This document shows positions 53,556 to 63,918 of a stretch of DNA of 64,000 nt, in pieces; the stretch's first letter is position 1, and every line of letters starts with the position of its first letter. The notes beneath the pieces are model-generated. The model made no database searches. It was not told the origin of the DNA and saw nothing but the letters and a program-made list of their open reading frames with translations. This stretch comes from Wolbachia endosymbiont (group B) of Parapoynx stratiotata (lineage in GTDB: Bacteria > Pseudomonadota > Alphaproteobacteria > Rickettsiales > Anaplasmataceae), in contig NZ_OX366335.1 in NCBI RefSeq assembly GCF_947250635.1, positions 1 through 64,000 on the forward strand. The letters are read 5' to 3'. Both the position numbers and the translations under genes were made by a program.

Positions 53556-54257
53556 TTAAAAATTATAACGTATACCTACTTCTATGATTGCATCTGGTTT
53601 TTTCATCGGTGGTTTAAAGCCACTTAATTGACCGCTTGCAGCAATAGCAACTGTGCCAACTATCTGCGGAATAATTTCACAATCAACACCTAACTTTACT
53701 TTATAGGAAATAGCACCCAGTATTTTATCTAGTGTTTCATTTTGACCTGCGGCTGCGGCTACAGTTGCAGCTGAATTTACTGCATTTGTATCCTCACCAA
53801 GACCAAAAGATGGCAATATTCGAATATATCCACCCAGACCTATACTAGCATATAATTTAATGGGATCAATTTCAAGATCAGGATAGTAAAGGTAATTTGC
53901 CAATAAACCAGCTCCTACTTTCCTATTTTGTGCATTAGTTATATCACTTATGTTAGCAAGAACCTCAAGTTCAAACTTAGAACTTTTGTTATGATGATAA
54001 CCAAAAACAACGCTAGGTTTCAATTGAAAGCTTTCACCCCATCGAGTCCCAAAGTTTAAACCTACATAGTAATGATCTTCGTACCGGTCTTCATATCGAT
54101 CTTCGTATTGATCTTCATACTGGTCTTTGTATTGATTTTCATACTGATCTTTATGTTGATCTTCATATTGGTCTTCTAACTCACTTGTACCATTACTAGC
54201 TGTACTTGCTAAAGCAATCAACACAGCGAACACTTTCATCGTTCTCATATAATTCAT
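53556..54257 (-). CDS. P44/Msp2-type surface antigen with tetrapeptide repeats
   Basis: Outer-membrane beta-barrel of 233 residues. The start at 54257 is chosen because AAGGAAG lies eight bases upstream; two codons further back is another ATG. A signal-like hydrophobic stretch (FAVLIALASTASNG) is followed by nine copies of a four-residue unit of the type EDQY before the barrel begins at YYVGLNFGTRWG. The barrel has the VFGYHHNKSSKFELEVLANISD and C-terminal EVGIRYNF strands, with terminal Phe as in outer-membrane proteins. The paralogue at 54367 has no repeat. Its surface exposure is inferred. Confidence 0.85.
   Translation of the reverse strand: MNYMRTMKVFAVLIALASTASNGTSELEDQYEDQHKDQYENQYKDQYEDQYEDRYEDRYEDHYYVGLNFGTRWGESFQLKPSVVFGYHHNKSSKFELEVLANISDITNAQNRKVGAGLLANYLYYPDLEIDPIKLYASIGLGGYIRILPSFGLGEDTNAVNSAATVAAAAGQNETLDKILGAISYKVKLGVDCEIIPQIVGTVAIAASGQLSGFKPPMKKPDAIIEVGIRYNF
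54069..54176 (-). repeat. 12-base coding minisatellite, nine units
   Basis: Nine successive 12-base units encode EDQY, EDQH, KDQY, ENQY, KDQY, EDQY, EDRY, EDRY and EDHY. Units differ at several bases but keep length and frame. Located between signal and barrel of the surface antigen. Confidence 0.9.
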
Positions 54258-54366
54258 ACACATTACTTCCTTAAAACAGACTGGAATAAGTGTTCAAACA
54301 TGCTAGCAGCAAGTTTTGAGCATTGCTTATGGTTACACCTAAACATGTACACAATGCCATCCAGCA

Positions 54367-54942
54367 TTAAAAACTATAACGTACTCCTACTTCCAGCATC
54401 GCATCTGGTATTTGTTTTGCTTTTAAACCACTCAGTTGCCCGCCTACGGTTAAAGCAGCTGTACCAACTATCTGTGAAGCAACTTCATAATCAACACCAA
54501 CCTTCAGTTTGTACGAAATAGCACCCAGTATTTTATCTAGTGTTTCAGTGCCAACAATCTCAAAAGGATATACTTGTAGATGTCCTCCTAAACCTCCACT
54601 GACATATAGTTTCACAGGATCAATGTCAACGTCAGGATAATAACGATAATTAGCTAATAAGCTAGTTCCCATTTTCTTGTTGTCCTTTCCTTCTGCATCC
54701 TTACCTCCAAACATATCACTTACGTCAGTGAGAATCTCAAGTTCAAACTTAGAGCTTTTATCATAATTATAACCAAAAACTAAGCCAGGTTTTATTTTTA
54801 ATCCAGTGCCCCATCCACCACCAAAGTTTAAACCTGCGTAGTACTGCTCTTTTGCACTATTACTAGCTGCTTTATTACTAGCTGCACCTGCTAGAGATGA
54901 AGTGAGCAACACAGCTAAAACACACAATCCTTTTATTTTCAT
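54367..54942 (-). CDS. P44/Msp2-type surface antigen, paralogue
   Basis: Outer-membrane beta-barrel of 191 residues. Start at 54942 (MKIKGLCVLAVLLTSSLAGAAS, a classical signal peptide) rather than 33 bases upstream. The barrel runs from YYAGLNFGGGWGTGLKIKPG to the C-terminal LEVGVRYSF with final Phe. Aligned by eye it shares most strands with the 53556 product (LLANYRYYPDVDIDPVKLY, TLDKILGAISYKLKVGVD). Both are arranged in tandem on the minus strand and are probably a local duplication. Confidence 0.87.
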   Translation of the reverse strand: MKIKGLCVLAVLLTSSLAGAASNKAASNSAKEQYYAGLNFGGGWGTGLKIKPGLVFGYNYDKSSKFELEILTDVSDMFGGKDAEGKDNKKMGTSLLANYRYYPDVDIDPVKLYVSGGLGGHLQVYPFEIVGTETLDKILGAISYKLKVGVDYEVASQIVGTAALTVGGQLSGLKAKQIPDAMLEVGVRYSF

Positions 54943-55062
54943 ATAACTACCCATACAAAAAAATATATAATGCACAAGTATATATCCTTTATATTAAAAA
55001 AGATATAACCGCATATCAAAAAAAGTATACCTACGAAATTAGGGACATGCTACTCAAAATTT

Positions 55063-57522
55063 TTATATAACTATGTTTACTACCTTATTTGGTACAGCAT
55101 ATATAGTGCGAATTTTGCTTTGATCGATTTTGTTAGATACAGAATCTGTTGCTATTTTCTTCAATTTTTCTTGAGGTAAATCAGTTGCCACTTCAATGGT
55201 CGCACGTAACTTTCCATTGATCTGTACTGCCACAGTTACCATATTATCAATTAGTAGTGATTCATCAGCTTTTGGCCAAGGTTGCATATATAGCATGCCT
55301 TCGCCTCCTATTTTTTGCCATAAATTTTCAGCCAGGTGTGGCATGAATGGTTCGATTACTCTAATTAGTATACATACACCTTCATCAATAAGAGATTTTC
55401 CAGTTTTTACGTCTATTTCAGCTATTAAATTTGTCATTTCACGAAACTTTGCTACCACACAGTTTAATCTGCAGTTTTCCAAGTCATCTGTAAGCACTTG
55501 CAATAGTTTATGGATTTTTTTTCTGTACTCTAGGAGTTTACCTACAATGTTTTCATTATCATAGTGTATGTTTACGGGCCTAAGTTGCACTACCATACGC
55601 CACAATTTATTTATGTAGCGAAAACAACCTTCCACGCCATCATCAGACCATTCCATATCTTTTTCTGGGGGGGTATCGGATAATACAAACAAACGAGCAG
55701 TATCAGCACCGTATTTTTCTATGATAAAGTTTGGGTCAACTGTATTCTTCTTTGACTTACTCATCTTTTCGACTTTTCCAACTTGGATCTTAGCACCCTT
55801 CGCAATCAACTCTTTTGCTTCTTCGGGAAAGAGCCATTTGCCATTCTCATCTTTATAAGTTATATGGCAGACCATTCCTTGAGTGATTAAAGTAGAGAAA
55901 GGCTCTTTAACGTCAAAATAGCCACATTTAGTTAAAGCACGGCAGAAAAACCTTGAGTAAAGCAAATGTAGAATTGCATGTTCTATTCCACCTATGTAAT
56001 AATCAACAGGCATAAAACGATTACAAGTATCTTTATTAATCGATTTATTTTCACTGCAAAATGCAGCAAAATACCAAGAAGATTCAAAAAAAGTGTCAAA
56101 TGTATCAGTTTCACGTTCTGCTTGCTTTCCGCACTTTGGACAATCAACAAATTTCCAGGTTGGGTGCTTATCCAGGGGATTACCACCACTTGTAAATTCT
56201 ACATCCGTTGGTAGAACAACAGGGAGGTCTTTTTCTGGAACTGGAACAATTCCACAATCTTTACAATGTATAATAGGTATAGGACATCCCCAATAACGTT
56301 GCCTTGAAATTCCCCAATCGTGTAGACGATAGTTTATTGTTTTCTTACCTATTCCTTTTTCTTCAAGTTTTTTTATGATTACTTTTTTTGCCTCATTAAT
56401 CATTAGTCCGTTTAAGAATTCAGAATTGAACATCACTCCATCACCGAAGTACGGTTCTTTTAAGATCTCTGTGGTCTCTTCACAAACTACAGGAATAATC
56501 GGTAAACCATACTTCTGTGCAAATTCAAAATCACGCTGATCATGTGCAGGGCAACCAAAAATCGCACCTTCTCCATACTCCATCAACACAAAATTCGCTA
56601 TATAAATTGGTAATTCCTTGTCGAGAAATGGGTGCCTGACGTTCAGTCCAGTGTAAATTCCAATTTTTTCATCATTCTCCCCCTTTGCCTTCATATTACC
56701 AATAAAGTCTCTTATTTCTTTGTCTTTAAGGTCTTGTACAATAGGGTGCTCTGCTCCTACTGCGAGAAAAGAAGCTCCAAATAAAGTATGAGGAGAAGTT
56801 GTAAAAATCTTTAACTTCTTATTCAAGCCAACTATTTCAAAATCTATAGTTGCCCCTTCAGATTTTCCTATCCAGCGCTCTTGCATAGTTTTGACTTTTT
56901 CTGGCCAATTTTTTAAACTTTGCAGACAATGAAGCAAATCTTCAGCAAAATCAGTAATCTTTAAAAACCATTGGAATAACTTACGTTTTTCAACAACTGC
57001 ACCTGATCGCCATCCTTTTCCATCAACCACTTGCTCATTTGCAAGCACTGTTTGGTCCACTGGATCCCAATTAACCCACGACTCTTTTCGATAGGCAAGA
57101 CCATGCTTTAAAAAATCCAGAAAAAATTTCTGTTCGTGTTTGTAATAATCAGGCTCACATGTGGAAAGCTCGTGATTCCAATTGTAGGAAAGACCTATAG
57201 ATTTTAGCTGTGCACGCATATTGTCTATATTCTCTTTTGTCCACGCCGCAGGGTTAATATTATTGTCCCTTGCTGCATTTTCAGCTGGTAATCCAAACGC
57301 ATCCCAGCCAATTGGGTGCAAAACCTCAAATCCATGAGCTCTCTTGTAACGTGCTATAACATCTCCTATTGCATAGTTACGCAGGTGCCCCATATGAATC
57401 TTACCAGATGGATATGGAAACATTTCCAACACGTAACATTTCTTCTTTTTACTATCTTTGCTTACAGAAAAATCCCACTTATTTTGGTAGAATTTTTCAA
57501 CGTTTTTAAAATTATATTTCAT
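55063..57522 (-). CDS. leuS: Leucyl-tRNA synthetase
   Basis: Charges tRNA-Leu. About 819 residues. HIGH-region [15 protein letters not shown] near residue 40, the zinc-type insertion [16 protein letters not shown] and [16 protein letters not shown], and KMSKS loop [14 protein letters not shown] near 610 are intact; the editing domain lies between 220 and 420. The ATG at 57522 is chosen over a GTG at 57534 that overlaps the upstream stop. It follows the NlpD-like gene by 4 bases. Confidence 0.97.
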   Translation of the reverse strand: MKYNFKNVEKFYQNKWDFSVSKDSKKKKCYVLEMFPYPSGKIHMGHLRNYAIGDVIARYKRAHGFEVLHPIGWDAFGLPAENAARDNNINPAAWTKENIDNMRAQLKSIGLSYNWNHELSTCEPDYYKHEQKFFLDFLKHGLAYRKESWVNWDPVDQTVLANEQVVDGKGWRSGAVVEKRKLFQWFLKITDFAEDLLHCLQSLKNWPEKVKTMQERWIGKSEGATIDFEIVGLNKKLKIFTTSPHTLFGASFLAVGAEHPIVQDLKDKEIRDFIGNMKAKGENDEKIGIYTGLNVRHPFLDKELPIYIANFVLMEYGEGAIFGCPAHDQRDFEFAQKYGLPIIPVVCEETTEILKEPYFGDGVMFNSEFLNGLMINEAKKVIIKKLEEKGIGKKTINYRLHDWGISRQRYWGCPIPIIHCKDCGIVPVPEKDLPVVLPTDVEFTSGGNPLDKHPTWKFVDCPKCGKQAERETDTFDTFFESSWYFAAFCSENKSINKDTCNRFMPVDYYIGGIEHAILHLLYSRFFCRALTKCGYFDVKEPFSTLITQGMVCHITYKDENGKWLFPEEAKELIAKGAKIQVGKVEKMSKSKKNTVDPNFIIEKYGADTARLFVLSDTPPEKDMEWSDDGVEGCFRYINKLWRMVVQLRPVNIHYDNENIVGKLLEYRKKIHKLLQVLTDDLENCRLNCVVAKFREMTNLIAEIDVKTGKSLIDEGVCILIRVIEPFMPHLAENLWQKIGGEGMLYMQPWPKADESLLIDNMVTVAVQINGKLRATIEVATDLPQEKLKKIATDSVSNKIDQSKIRTIYAVPNKVVNIVI

Positions 57523-57526
57523 AAAT

Positions 57527-58147
57527 TCAATCACAGTTTATATGTACTAAAGGATCGACTGCTTGACCATTATGCCTTATTGTGAAACACATCTGCGGAT
57601 CTTTATCTTGTGTGCTTGATTTACCTGCAGATCCAATTACTTGACCTTGTTTTACTTTATCACCAATTTCAACTTGTATATTTTTTAAATAGGAGTACAT
57701 AGTCATGTAATTATCTTTATGTTCCACTATAATTAAATTTCCGTACCACCTCAGGCCTTTGCCTACGTATATTACTTTGCCAGGTGCAGAAGCAATAACC
57801 TTTGTTCCACTTTGAGCAGTAATTTTTATGCCATCTTGACATATTTTATCAGAAGAGGTAACTGCACCTTTAACCGGTATTACAAATTTACACATGTTTT
57901 GTGCATTATTGTTATATACCTTATCTACAAAGGCTTTTCTACTTTCTTTTCGCAGCGAAGAATCAACATTTTCTTTAATCAAATGATACTCCCTTGTGTA
58001 CTCTAGGTCTCTTTTCCCATAAAATTCTTCGCCTTTAAGTAGTACAGGTGCAGGTTTTTGCAGGCCACAGCTTATCAGTATTGCTGATAATATAAAGAAC
58101 AAGGCTATACGACACATACACTTATCTCTAGATATATCAACTTTCAC
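57527..58147 (-). CDS. NlpD/EnvC-like lipoprotein with degenerate M23 domain
   Basis: 206 residues: a signal and lipobox ([10 protein letters not shown], Cys near 27), a linker, and a LytM/M23 domain (about 88-206) with [24 protein letters not shown] and [14 protein letters not shown]. The zinc ligands of active M23 peptidases are missing: the first H..D motif reads KICQDGIKI, the later HxH motif reads MCFTIR, and the YGHL motif is YSYL. Such non-catalytic domains in NlpD and EnvC activate amidases at division, so the AmiD-like amidase at 8.6 kb is a plausible partner. Followed directly by leuS. Confidence 0.85.
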   Translation of the reverse strand: MKVDISRDKCMCRIALFFILSAILISCGLQKPAPVLLKGEEFYGKRDLEYTREYHLIKENVDSSLRKESRKAFVDKVYNNNAQNMCKFVIPVKGAVTSSDKICQDGIKITAQSGTKVIASAPGKVIYVGKGLRWYGNLIIVEHKDNYMTMYSYLKNIQVEIGDKVKQGQVIGSAGKSSTQDKDPQMCFTIRHNGQAVDPLVHINCD

Positions 58148-58169
58148 AAAACTTTATAGTGTTTTTCGT

Positions 58170-58496
58170 CTATTTATTACTTTCTTCATTTATTTTATCA
58201 GTCAAATAGTCTCTTAAATCGGTAAGTTCTTGCAACAAATTTCTTGAATAATGATCAATTCTTACATCGTTACCAAATTCCTTTTGTACTCCTTTTATTG
58301 TATATCCTTTGTCATATAGCATATATTTTATTTTCTTTATTGCCTCTATACACTTATGATCATATAGTCTTCTTCCCTTCCGTTTTATGGGTTTAATTTG
58401 ATGGAATTGACTTTCCCAGAATCTTAAAACATGCTGCTCCAAATGTAGTTCTTCAGCTACTTCTCCAATTGTGTAAAATAATTTTTTCTTATTCAT
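58170..58496 (-). CDS. MerR family transcriptional regulator
   Basis: 108 residues. The MerR DNA-binding domain is visible: helix-turn-helix FYTIGEVAEELHLEQHVLRFWESQF followed by the RRLYDHKCIEAIKKIKYMLYDKGYTIKGVQK wing and helix. The C-terminal coiled coil is short and no metal-binding cysteines are seen, so the ligand is unknown. Overlaps ihfA by 4 bases (downstream in the same operon). In many alphaproteobacteria a MerR-like gene follows ihfA. Confidence 0.9.
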   Translation of the reverse strand: MNKKKLFYTIGEVAEELHLEQHVLRFWESQFHQIKPIKRKGRRLYDHKCIEAIKKIKYMLYDKGYTIKGVQKEFGNDVRIDHYSRNLLQELTDLRDYLTDKINEESNK

Positions 58497-58792
58497 CGGT
58501 TGTTTATTAATTTTTTCATCATTTTTGAAGGTCTAAAAGAAATTGATTTTCTCGCTTTAATTACTACCCTTTCCGATGTCTTTGGTATATTTCCTGGTCT
58601 TTCTTTCTTGTTTTTAACCAAAAATGTTCCAAATGAAGATATTTTTACTATTCCATCCTTTGCTAAGCTCGTTTTTATCTCATCCAATATATCATCTATT
58701 ATTGCAATAGAGTCTTCTTTCGATAATCCAATTTCCTGGTTTATACATTCAGCTATTGTTGCCTTAGTTACAGTTGTATCTTTTGTTGTCAT
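58493..58792 (-). CDS. ihfA: Integration host factor alpha subunit / HU family
   Basis: DNA-bending protein of 99 residues. The HU/IHF fold is clear: an N-terminal helical part (ATIAECINQEIGLSKEDSIAIIDDILDEIKTSL), the beta strands KISSFGTFLVKNKKERPGNIP with the tip Pro, and ISFRPSKMMK. The position upstream of a MerR-like regulator is the usual ihfA context. HU is an alternative, but the context favours IHF-alpha. Confidence 0.88.
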   Translation of the reverse strand: MTTKDTTVTKATIAECINQEIGLSKEDSIAIIDDILDEIKTSLAKDGIVKISSFGTFLVKNKKERPGNIPKTSERVVIKARKSISFRPSKMMKKLINNR

Positions 58793-58830
58793 AATTTATT
58801 ACAGTATGTTAATATAATATAACAATCGAC

Positions 58831-60027
58831 TCAAGATTCAGCTACTATATTTTTATAGTATGTTTCTTTTGTAGCATAATTAAAAATACTAGCAAATGTT
58901 AACATTGCAAATATTGTGAAAAGCGCCATTTGATGATCTGAAAAAAGTGCTAAAATTGACACTAAAATTCCACTCATAACAAACATAAATCCATTGATAA
59001 TGGATGATGATGTGCTAATATACTTCTGCTCAACAATCTCACTGCCAACAGTAAAATTAAGCATATGTCCTCCTGCAAAAAAACCAAACATTAACATACA
59101 AAAGTATATAATATGAACTGTTAAATTACCGCATAGTAAAATAATAGCTGAAATACTTTGCAATGTGGCAAAAGCAGAGATTACGTGCCTTCTATTTTTA
59201 AATAGATTTGAGATTAGATCTGCAATTGGAGCACCAACTGCAAGACCAAGCCACAATATTGCAGTTGCCACACCTAACTCCATTGTATTGAGTTCTAAGT
59301 TGCTTAGTAACCTTGGTGCCCACAGCATATTAAGCGCTAAAAATGTTCCAAAAGTAATAGCACCCACTATTGAGGTTATCCAGATATCTCTTAATTTTAG
59401 CACTGTTAGTACAGAACATATTACTGTTTTTATAGAGCTTTTTATTGTGCATTTTTCCAAACTTTTTTTTGAAAGTCCTTTCGGATAAAAAAACATAAGT
59501 ACAAATATCGATACGCCAAATAATATTACGTATACAATCAAATTCTTCCAATCCATACCTTCAGCAAGGAAGCTAGAGAACAACATTTGAATCATCAAAG
59601 CGGAAAGACTTGAAATTGTCTGCACTAGTGAGAACATCAGTCCAAATTGGGTAATGGGAAAATATGTGCTACTTATATGAGCAGCTCCAACAAAACCAAA
59701 TGATGCTCCAATTGCAATCAAGAATTGAGATAAAATTAGATGGACAAAACTGTCACTACTAATAAGGATAAAAAACCCAAAGATCATAATCGATAATGAG
59801 AGAAAATAAATTTTTTTGCTGGAAAAAACATTAAACATTGCCCCACTAAAAAATTGTGAGATAGCAAAAGTCCAAGTATATGCTGAATTAGCCAGTGCAA
59901 CTTGCGCAATCGTGATCCCAAGTTCTTTTTCAAGATCCACACTTATAAAGGTGTAGATTATTTGCATATTGCTGAATATAACAATTAAGTTGCTAATTAG
60001 CCAAATGAACCAAGCTCTACTTTCCAT
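58831..60027 (-). CDS. Major facilitator superfamily permease
   Basis: 398 residues with about 12 helices. Helix 1 is WFIWLISNLIVIFSNMQIIYTF; the loop between helices 2 and 3 (MFNVFSSKKIYF) carries the basic residues of motif A in a weak form. Central loop near 195-215. It differs in sequence from the MFS gene at 3.9 kb. Substrate unknown. Single gene with a long gene-free region upstream. Confidence 0.85.
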   Translation of the reverse strand: MESRAWFIWLISNLIVIFSNMQIIYTFISVDLEKELGITIAQVALANSAYTWTFAISQFFSGAMFNVFSSKKIYFLSLSIMIFGFFILISSDSFVHLILSQFLIAIGASFGFVGAAHISSTYFPITQFGLMFSLVQTISSLSALMIQMLFSSFLAEGMDWKNLIVYVILFGVSIFVLMFFYPKGLSKKSLEKCTIKSSIKTVICSVLTVLKLRDIWITSIVGAITFGTFLALNMLWAPRLLSNLELNTMELGVATAILWLGLAVGAPIADLISNLFKNRRHVISAFATLQSISAIILLCGNLTVHIIYFCMLMFGFFAGGHMLNFTVGSEIVEQKYISTSSSIINGFMFVMSGILVSILALFSDHQMALFTIFAMLTFASIFNYATKETYYKNIVAES

Positions 60028-61136
60028 AAGATTTTATAAGTAATCCATTAATAACAAGCCTCTTTTAGGTTCTGATTAATGTTAAAACAGTTGCAATTAT
60101 AGATTATATAAAAGCTATGAAACAACAAATTTGTTGTGAGATTTTAATTGTTAGAATCTGTATATGATCTCAAAAAAAGAATAGATTTTTGCTTTTTATC
60201 CCCTGTTATAAAGGAGTATACAGCGTACGGTGAAAGGCCTGGGTAAAGATGATATAATTCCAACAAGAGAGATACCCTTCAGATCATCTTCCATTGAATG
60301 TAATGGTTGATGTCACAGTTGAACAGCACAAGCAAAGACAATTAGAGTTATAAAATCTTGTTTAATACACATTAAAGTGGACCTATGTTTTGCCACTCAG
60401 AACCTGTCTTGAAAGGGAAAAAAAAGAATAAAGCAAGAAATAGGAGGGTAACAAGTGATATAAGTGACAAGGCCAAATGTTGCACAAGGAGCAATAGAAT
60501 AGGGAGAGCAAAAACATAACAATTATTAATGCGATAAAATATGTAATGAGGAGTAGTTGCTGGTGCTAACCTTTAATATAGTTATGCAAGAGGCCTAATT
60601 TAAAATATTAAATAGCTAACGTAAAAAATTGCTTCCATATATTTTAAATCTGATTATAATCACAGTTAGAGATATTTTAAGAGCTCAAAATCTATCTTTG
60701 TCTGCAGACTGTTCAGTCAAATTTTTAATCAAAAAGCGTAGCGTATCTTCTTTAGTGCGTATCTGTTGTATGTGCGCTGCACTTTTTTCTAATCTTTTTT
60801 ACATAGGGGGATTTTATGTCCAGAATTCCAGATACTTGATCTTTACTTTAGCTAAAAAACAATAGGCGCCTATGGCTAATTAAAATAAAAATTTTTCTAA
60901 TATATAGAAGAATTACAAAATCACTGTTTACTGAAAACGGGCCAAGAAAGCTGCTAATGTCACAGAATTTTAGGTAAACGTTGTTTGCTTGACGTATGAG
61001 TGTGCTCTCCTTACTTCAAGAACTCTTTAATATTTAACCACTTAAGTCCTTTCAAGATATGTTCTTAGATAATAGTTTTTCAAATCTTTGGTAAATCAAA
61101 GTCAGCTTAACTATTAATTATTTATCTTTTTTCTAG
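60028..61136. other. Gene-poor 1.1 kb with decayed sequence
   Basis: No intact gene recognised. Short frames with stops suggest old coding remnants around 60230-60600, but I could not name the source. Copy B of the dispersed repeat fills 60623-60855. The rest is AT-rich and should include the promoter of the MFS gene at its left edge. Confidence 0.55.
60623..60855 (+). repeat. Dispersed repeat, copy B
   Basis: About 230 bases matching 34120-34340. This copy has a 78-codon open frame (60629-60865) with hydrophobic sequence ending NSRYLIFTLAKKQ; copy A has stops in the same frame. The block TATGTCCAGAATTCCAGATA is shared. Source unknown; a decayed gene end or part of a mobile element. Confidence 0.65.
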
Positions 61137-63071
61137 TTATGTAACGGGTCTGTTATTAAATTTTTCAATAATACCTTTTATTTTTGCCGCCTCTTCAAAC
61201 TCTAAATTTTCAGCATGCTTCAACATTTGCTTTTTCAAACTATTTAGATCATTCTTACTAAAATTCTCAACTACCACTTTTTCCTGTAAAGTATTTGATA
61301 TAGGCTTTATTATAGTTTTTGGTACAATATTATTCAGTGTATTATGCTCTGTCTGTTTCTTTCTTCTCCTTTCAGTTTCTTTCAGTGCACGATCCATAGA
61401 ATTAGTAATTTTGTCTGCATATAAAATTACTCTGCCTTCAACATTGCGTGCAGCACGACCTATCGTTTGAATGAGCGAAGTCTCTGATCGTAAAAACCCT
61501 TCTTTGTCAGCATCTAAAATTGCAACCAGCCCACACTCGGGAATATCAAGACCTTCCCGCAACAAGTTAACGCCAACAAGAACATCTATTTCTTTAGATC
61601 TTAATTTGCATATAATTTCAATTCTTTCCAGTGCACCAATATCTGAATGTAGGTAAGTTACTTTCATACTGAGCTCACTCATATGCTCAGCTAGCTTTTC
61701 AGCCATTTTTTTTGTCAATGTGGTAATTAGAATACAAAATCCTTTTTTTATTGTTACTTGCGCCTCGTGAATCACATCATCAACCTGACTCTCTGTTGGT
61801 TTTATGGTGCAGATGGGATCTGTCAGTCCTGTTGGGCGGATAACTTGCTCTATGAATGCGTGGTTAGTCTTTTCTAACTCATATTTTCCTGGAGTAGCCG
61901 AAACGTAAATAGTCTGGGGCCGTATTGCCTCCCACTCTTCCAATTTTAATGGACGGTTATCAAAAGCAGAAGGTAGCCTAAAACCATAATCTATCAATTT
62001 CTTTTTACGTGCTTCATTACCGCTATACATTGCACCTATCTGGGGAACGGTTACATGGCTTTCATCAACAAATAAAATTACATCTTTAGGTAAATACTCA
62101 AACAATGTAGGCGGTGGATCTCCGGCTTTCATTCCGTAAAGATAACGCGAATAATTTTCAATACCTTTACACACTCCCGTTGCCATCATCATTTCAATAT
62201 CAAAATTAGTACGCTGCTCAAGGCGTTTTGCTTCAACAATTTTGTTCTGTGAATAGTAATAATCCAGGCGTTCATGTAGTTCTTTTTTAATCAGTTGAAC
62301 TGCTTGCAAAAGAGTCTCACGTGATGTAGTGTAATAGCTATTTGGAAAAATGGTGACTGTATCTATGCGTCTGATAATATTGCCGTTCATGGCATCAATC
62401 TCAGAAATTTCCTCTATTTCATCACCAAACAATGATAAACGCCAAGCTTTATTTTCATAATAGGCAGGAAATATATCAATAATATCGCCGCGCACTCTGA
62501 AATATCCTCGCTCAAATCTGACATCAGAACGTTTATATTGGAGATTAACTAAATTATTCAGAAAGTCATTAACATGAATCTTATCTCCAGCACTTAAAGT
62601 CAAGGTCATGCTGAGATAGCTCTCAGGCGAACCAAGACCATATATACAAGAAACACTCGCAACTACAATCGTGTCCCTACGCTCCAAAAGAGAGCATATA
62701 GCAGAATAGCGTAGCATATCAATTCTTTCATTTATTAAAGAGTCTTTTTCAATATAAGTGTCTGTTTGTGGCGAATAAGCCTCAGGCTGATAATAATCAT
62801 AATAAGAAATGAAGTATCCAACAGCATTGTGAGGGAAAAATCCTCTCATCTCCTCGTAAAGCTGCGCCGCTAAAGTTTTATTATGTGCCATAATTAATGC
62901 AGGCCTGTTTGTTCTTGCAATAACATTTGCCATAGTGAAGGTTTTTCCAGAGCCAGTAACTCCAAGCAAAACCTGATCTCTTTTATTACTATTTAACCCT
63001 GCAACTAAGTTGTCTATTGCCTGTGGTTGATCTCCAGCTGGCTGAAAATGTGTAATTATTTGAAATTCCAT
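61137..63071 (-). CDS. uvrB: Excinuclease ABC subunit B
   Basis: Damage-verifying helicase of nucleotide excision repair. 644 residues. Walker [16 protein letters not shown] near residue 38, beta-hairpin [10 protein letters not shown] near 92, the [14 protein letters not shown] motif near 405, helicase motifs [14 protein letters not shown] and QTIGRAARN near 530-560, and a C-terminal UVR motif ([19 protein letters not shown]) for UvrC contact are all visible. Length slightly below E. coli (673). Confidence 0.97.
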   Translation of the reverse strand: MEFQIITHFQPAGDQPQAIDNLVAGLNSNKRDQVLLGVTGSGKTFTMANVIARTNRPALIMAHNKTLAAQLYEEMRGFFPHNAVGYFISYYDYYQPEAYSPQTDTYIEKDSLINERIDMLRYSAICSLLERRDTIVVASVSCIYGLGSPESYLSMTLTLSAGDKIHVNDFLNNLVNLQYKRSDVRFERGYFRVRGDIIDIFPAYYENKAWRLSLFGDEIEEISEIDAMNGNIIRRIDTVTIFPNSYYTTSRETLLQAVQLIKKELHERLDYYYSQNKIVEAKRLEQRTNFDIEMMMATGVCKGIENYSRYLYGMKAGDPPPTLFEYLPKDVILFVDESHVTVPQIGAMYSGNEARKKKLIDYGFRLPSAFDNRPLKLEEWEAIRPQTIYVSATPGKYELEKTNHAFIEQVIRPTGLTDPICTIKPTESQVDDVIHEAQVTIKKGFCILITTLTKKMAEKLAEHMSELSMKVTYLHSDIGALERIEIICKLRSKEIDVLVGVNLLREGLDIPECGLVAILDADKEGFLRSETSLIQTIGRAARNVEGRVILYADKITNSMDRALKETERRRKKQTEHNTLNNIVPKTIIKPISNTLQEKVVVENFSKNDLNSLKKQMLKHAENLEFEEAAKIKGIIEKFNNRPVT

Positions 63072-63156
63072 ACCTTTATATTTTCATAATGTATTTATTA
63101 CTATACAATACATTTGCTAGTGTAAATAAGGTATGAAAGAATGAACATAAAAAACT

Positions 63157-63918
63157 CTATTTTTTCTTTTTATAGAGCCTGCTCCAAATCCTGTTGTTGG
63201 TTAATACAAAAAACACCGTCAAAATTATAAAGTATGTCACTATTTTTAACCCAAGTTTATGTCGGCGTTCCATTTCTGGCTCTGCTGCCCATTGTAAGAA
63301 ATTTACCACATCATATGACATACTTTCAACTGTAGCTTGCCTTGCACCATCATATTCTACCATTCCTTCAGATAATGGTGGTGCCATAGCTAACCTGCCT
63401 GTTGAAAAATATGGATTAAAATATAAACCGTTCTCATCATGTTCACCGTTTTGATAACCAATTAGTAGTGAATAGACATAATTTGCACCATCATGTCTTG
63501 CTTTGACAATTAATGATAAGTCCGGTGGAATTGCTCCATTGTTGCTTGCTGCAGCTGCTTCTTTTGTATCAAAAGGTGCAATAAAATAATCCGAAGACAC
63601 TCCCGGCCTATCAAACATTTCACCCAAATCATTCGGACCATCTTTAACTTGGTAAGAGGCTGCAATTTGTTTTACATCCTCTTCAGAAAAACCAACATCT
63701 TGCAAATTACGAAACGCTATTCTATTCATTGAATGGCAAGCAGCACAGACTTCCTTGTATACTTTATAGCCACGCTGAATTGACTCTCTATCGAAAGATC
63801 CAGTAATTCCATCAAAACTCCAGTCGATTTTCTTATTTGGTAAAGGTTTAAACTCCTCTGCAGATAGAGAATTAGCGAAAAATAATACACAAAACACAGC
63901 AACTTTAACCAATAGCAT
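63157..63918 (-). CDS. petC: Ubiquinol-cytochrome c reductase cytochrome c1 subunit
   Basis: Cytochrome c1 of the bc1 complex, 253 residues with the ATG at 63918. A signal peptide (LLVKVAVFCVLFFANSLSA) precedes the haem-binding CAACH in YKEVCAACHSMNR near residue 38; the axial Met is in GRLAMAPPLSEGM near 185 and a C-terminal anchor helix (IVTYFIILTVFFVLTN) is near 230. The start overlaps the petB stop (TGATG), so petB and petC are co-translated, as in fbc operons. Confidence 0.97.
   Translation of the reverse strand: MLLVKVAVFCVLFFANSLSAEEFKPLPNKKIDWSFDGITGSFDRESIQRGYKVYKEVCAACHSMNRIAFRNLQDVGFSEEDVKQIAASYQVKDGPNDLGEMFDRPGVSSDYFIAPFDTKEAAAASNNGAIPPDLSLIVKARHDGANYVYSLLIGYQNGEHDENGLYFNPYFSTGRLAMAPPLSEGMVEYDGARQATVESMSYDVVNFLQWAAEPEMERRHKLGLKIVTYFIILTVFFVLTNNRIWSRLYKKKK

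Noticed and set aside
60629..60865. 78-codon frame as an intact gene
   Set aside because: Its homologous copy at 34 kb is broken by stops and indels, and no ribosome site is present; treated as a dispersed repeat.
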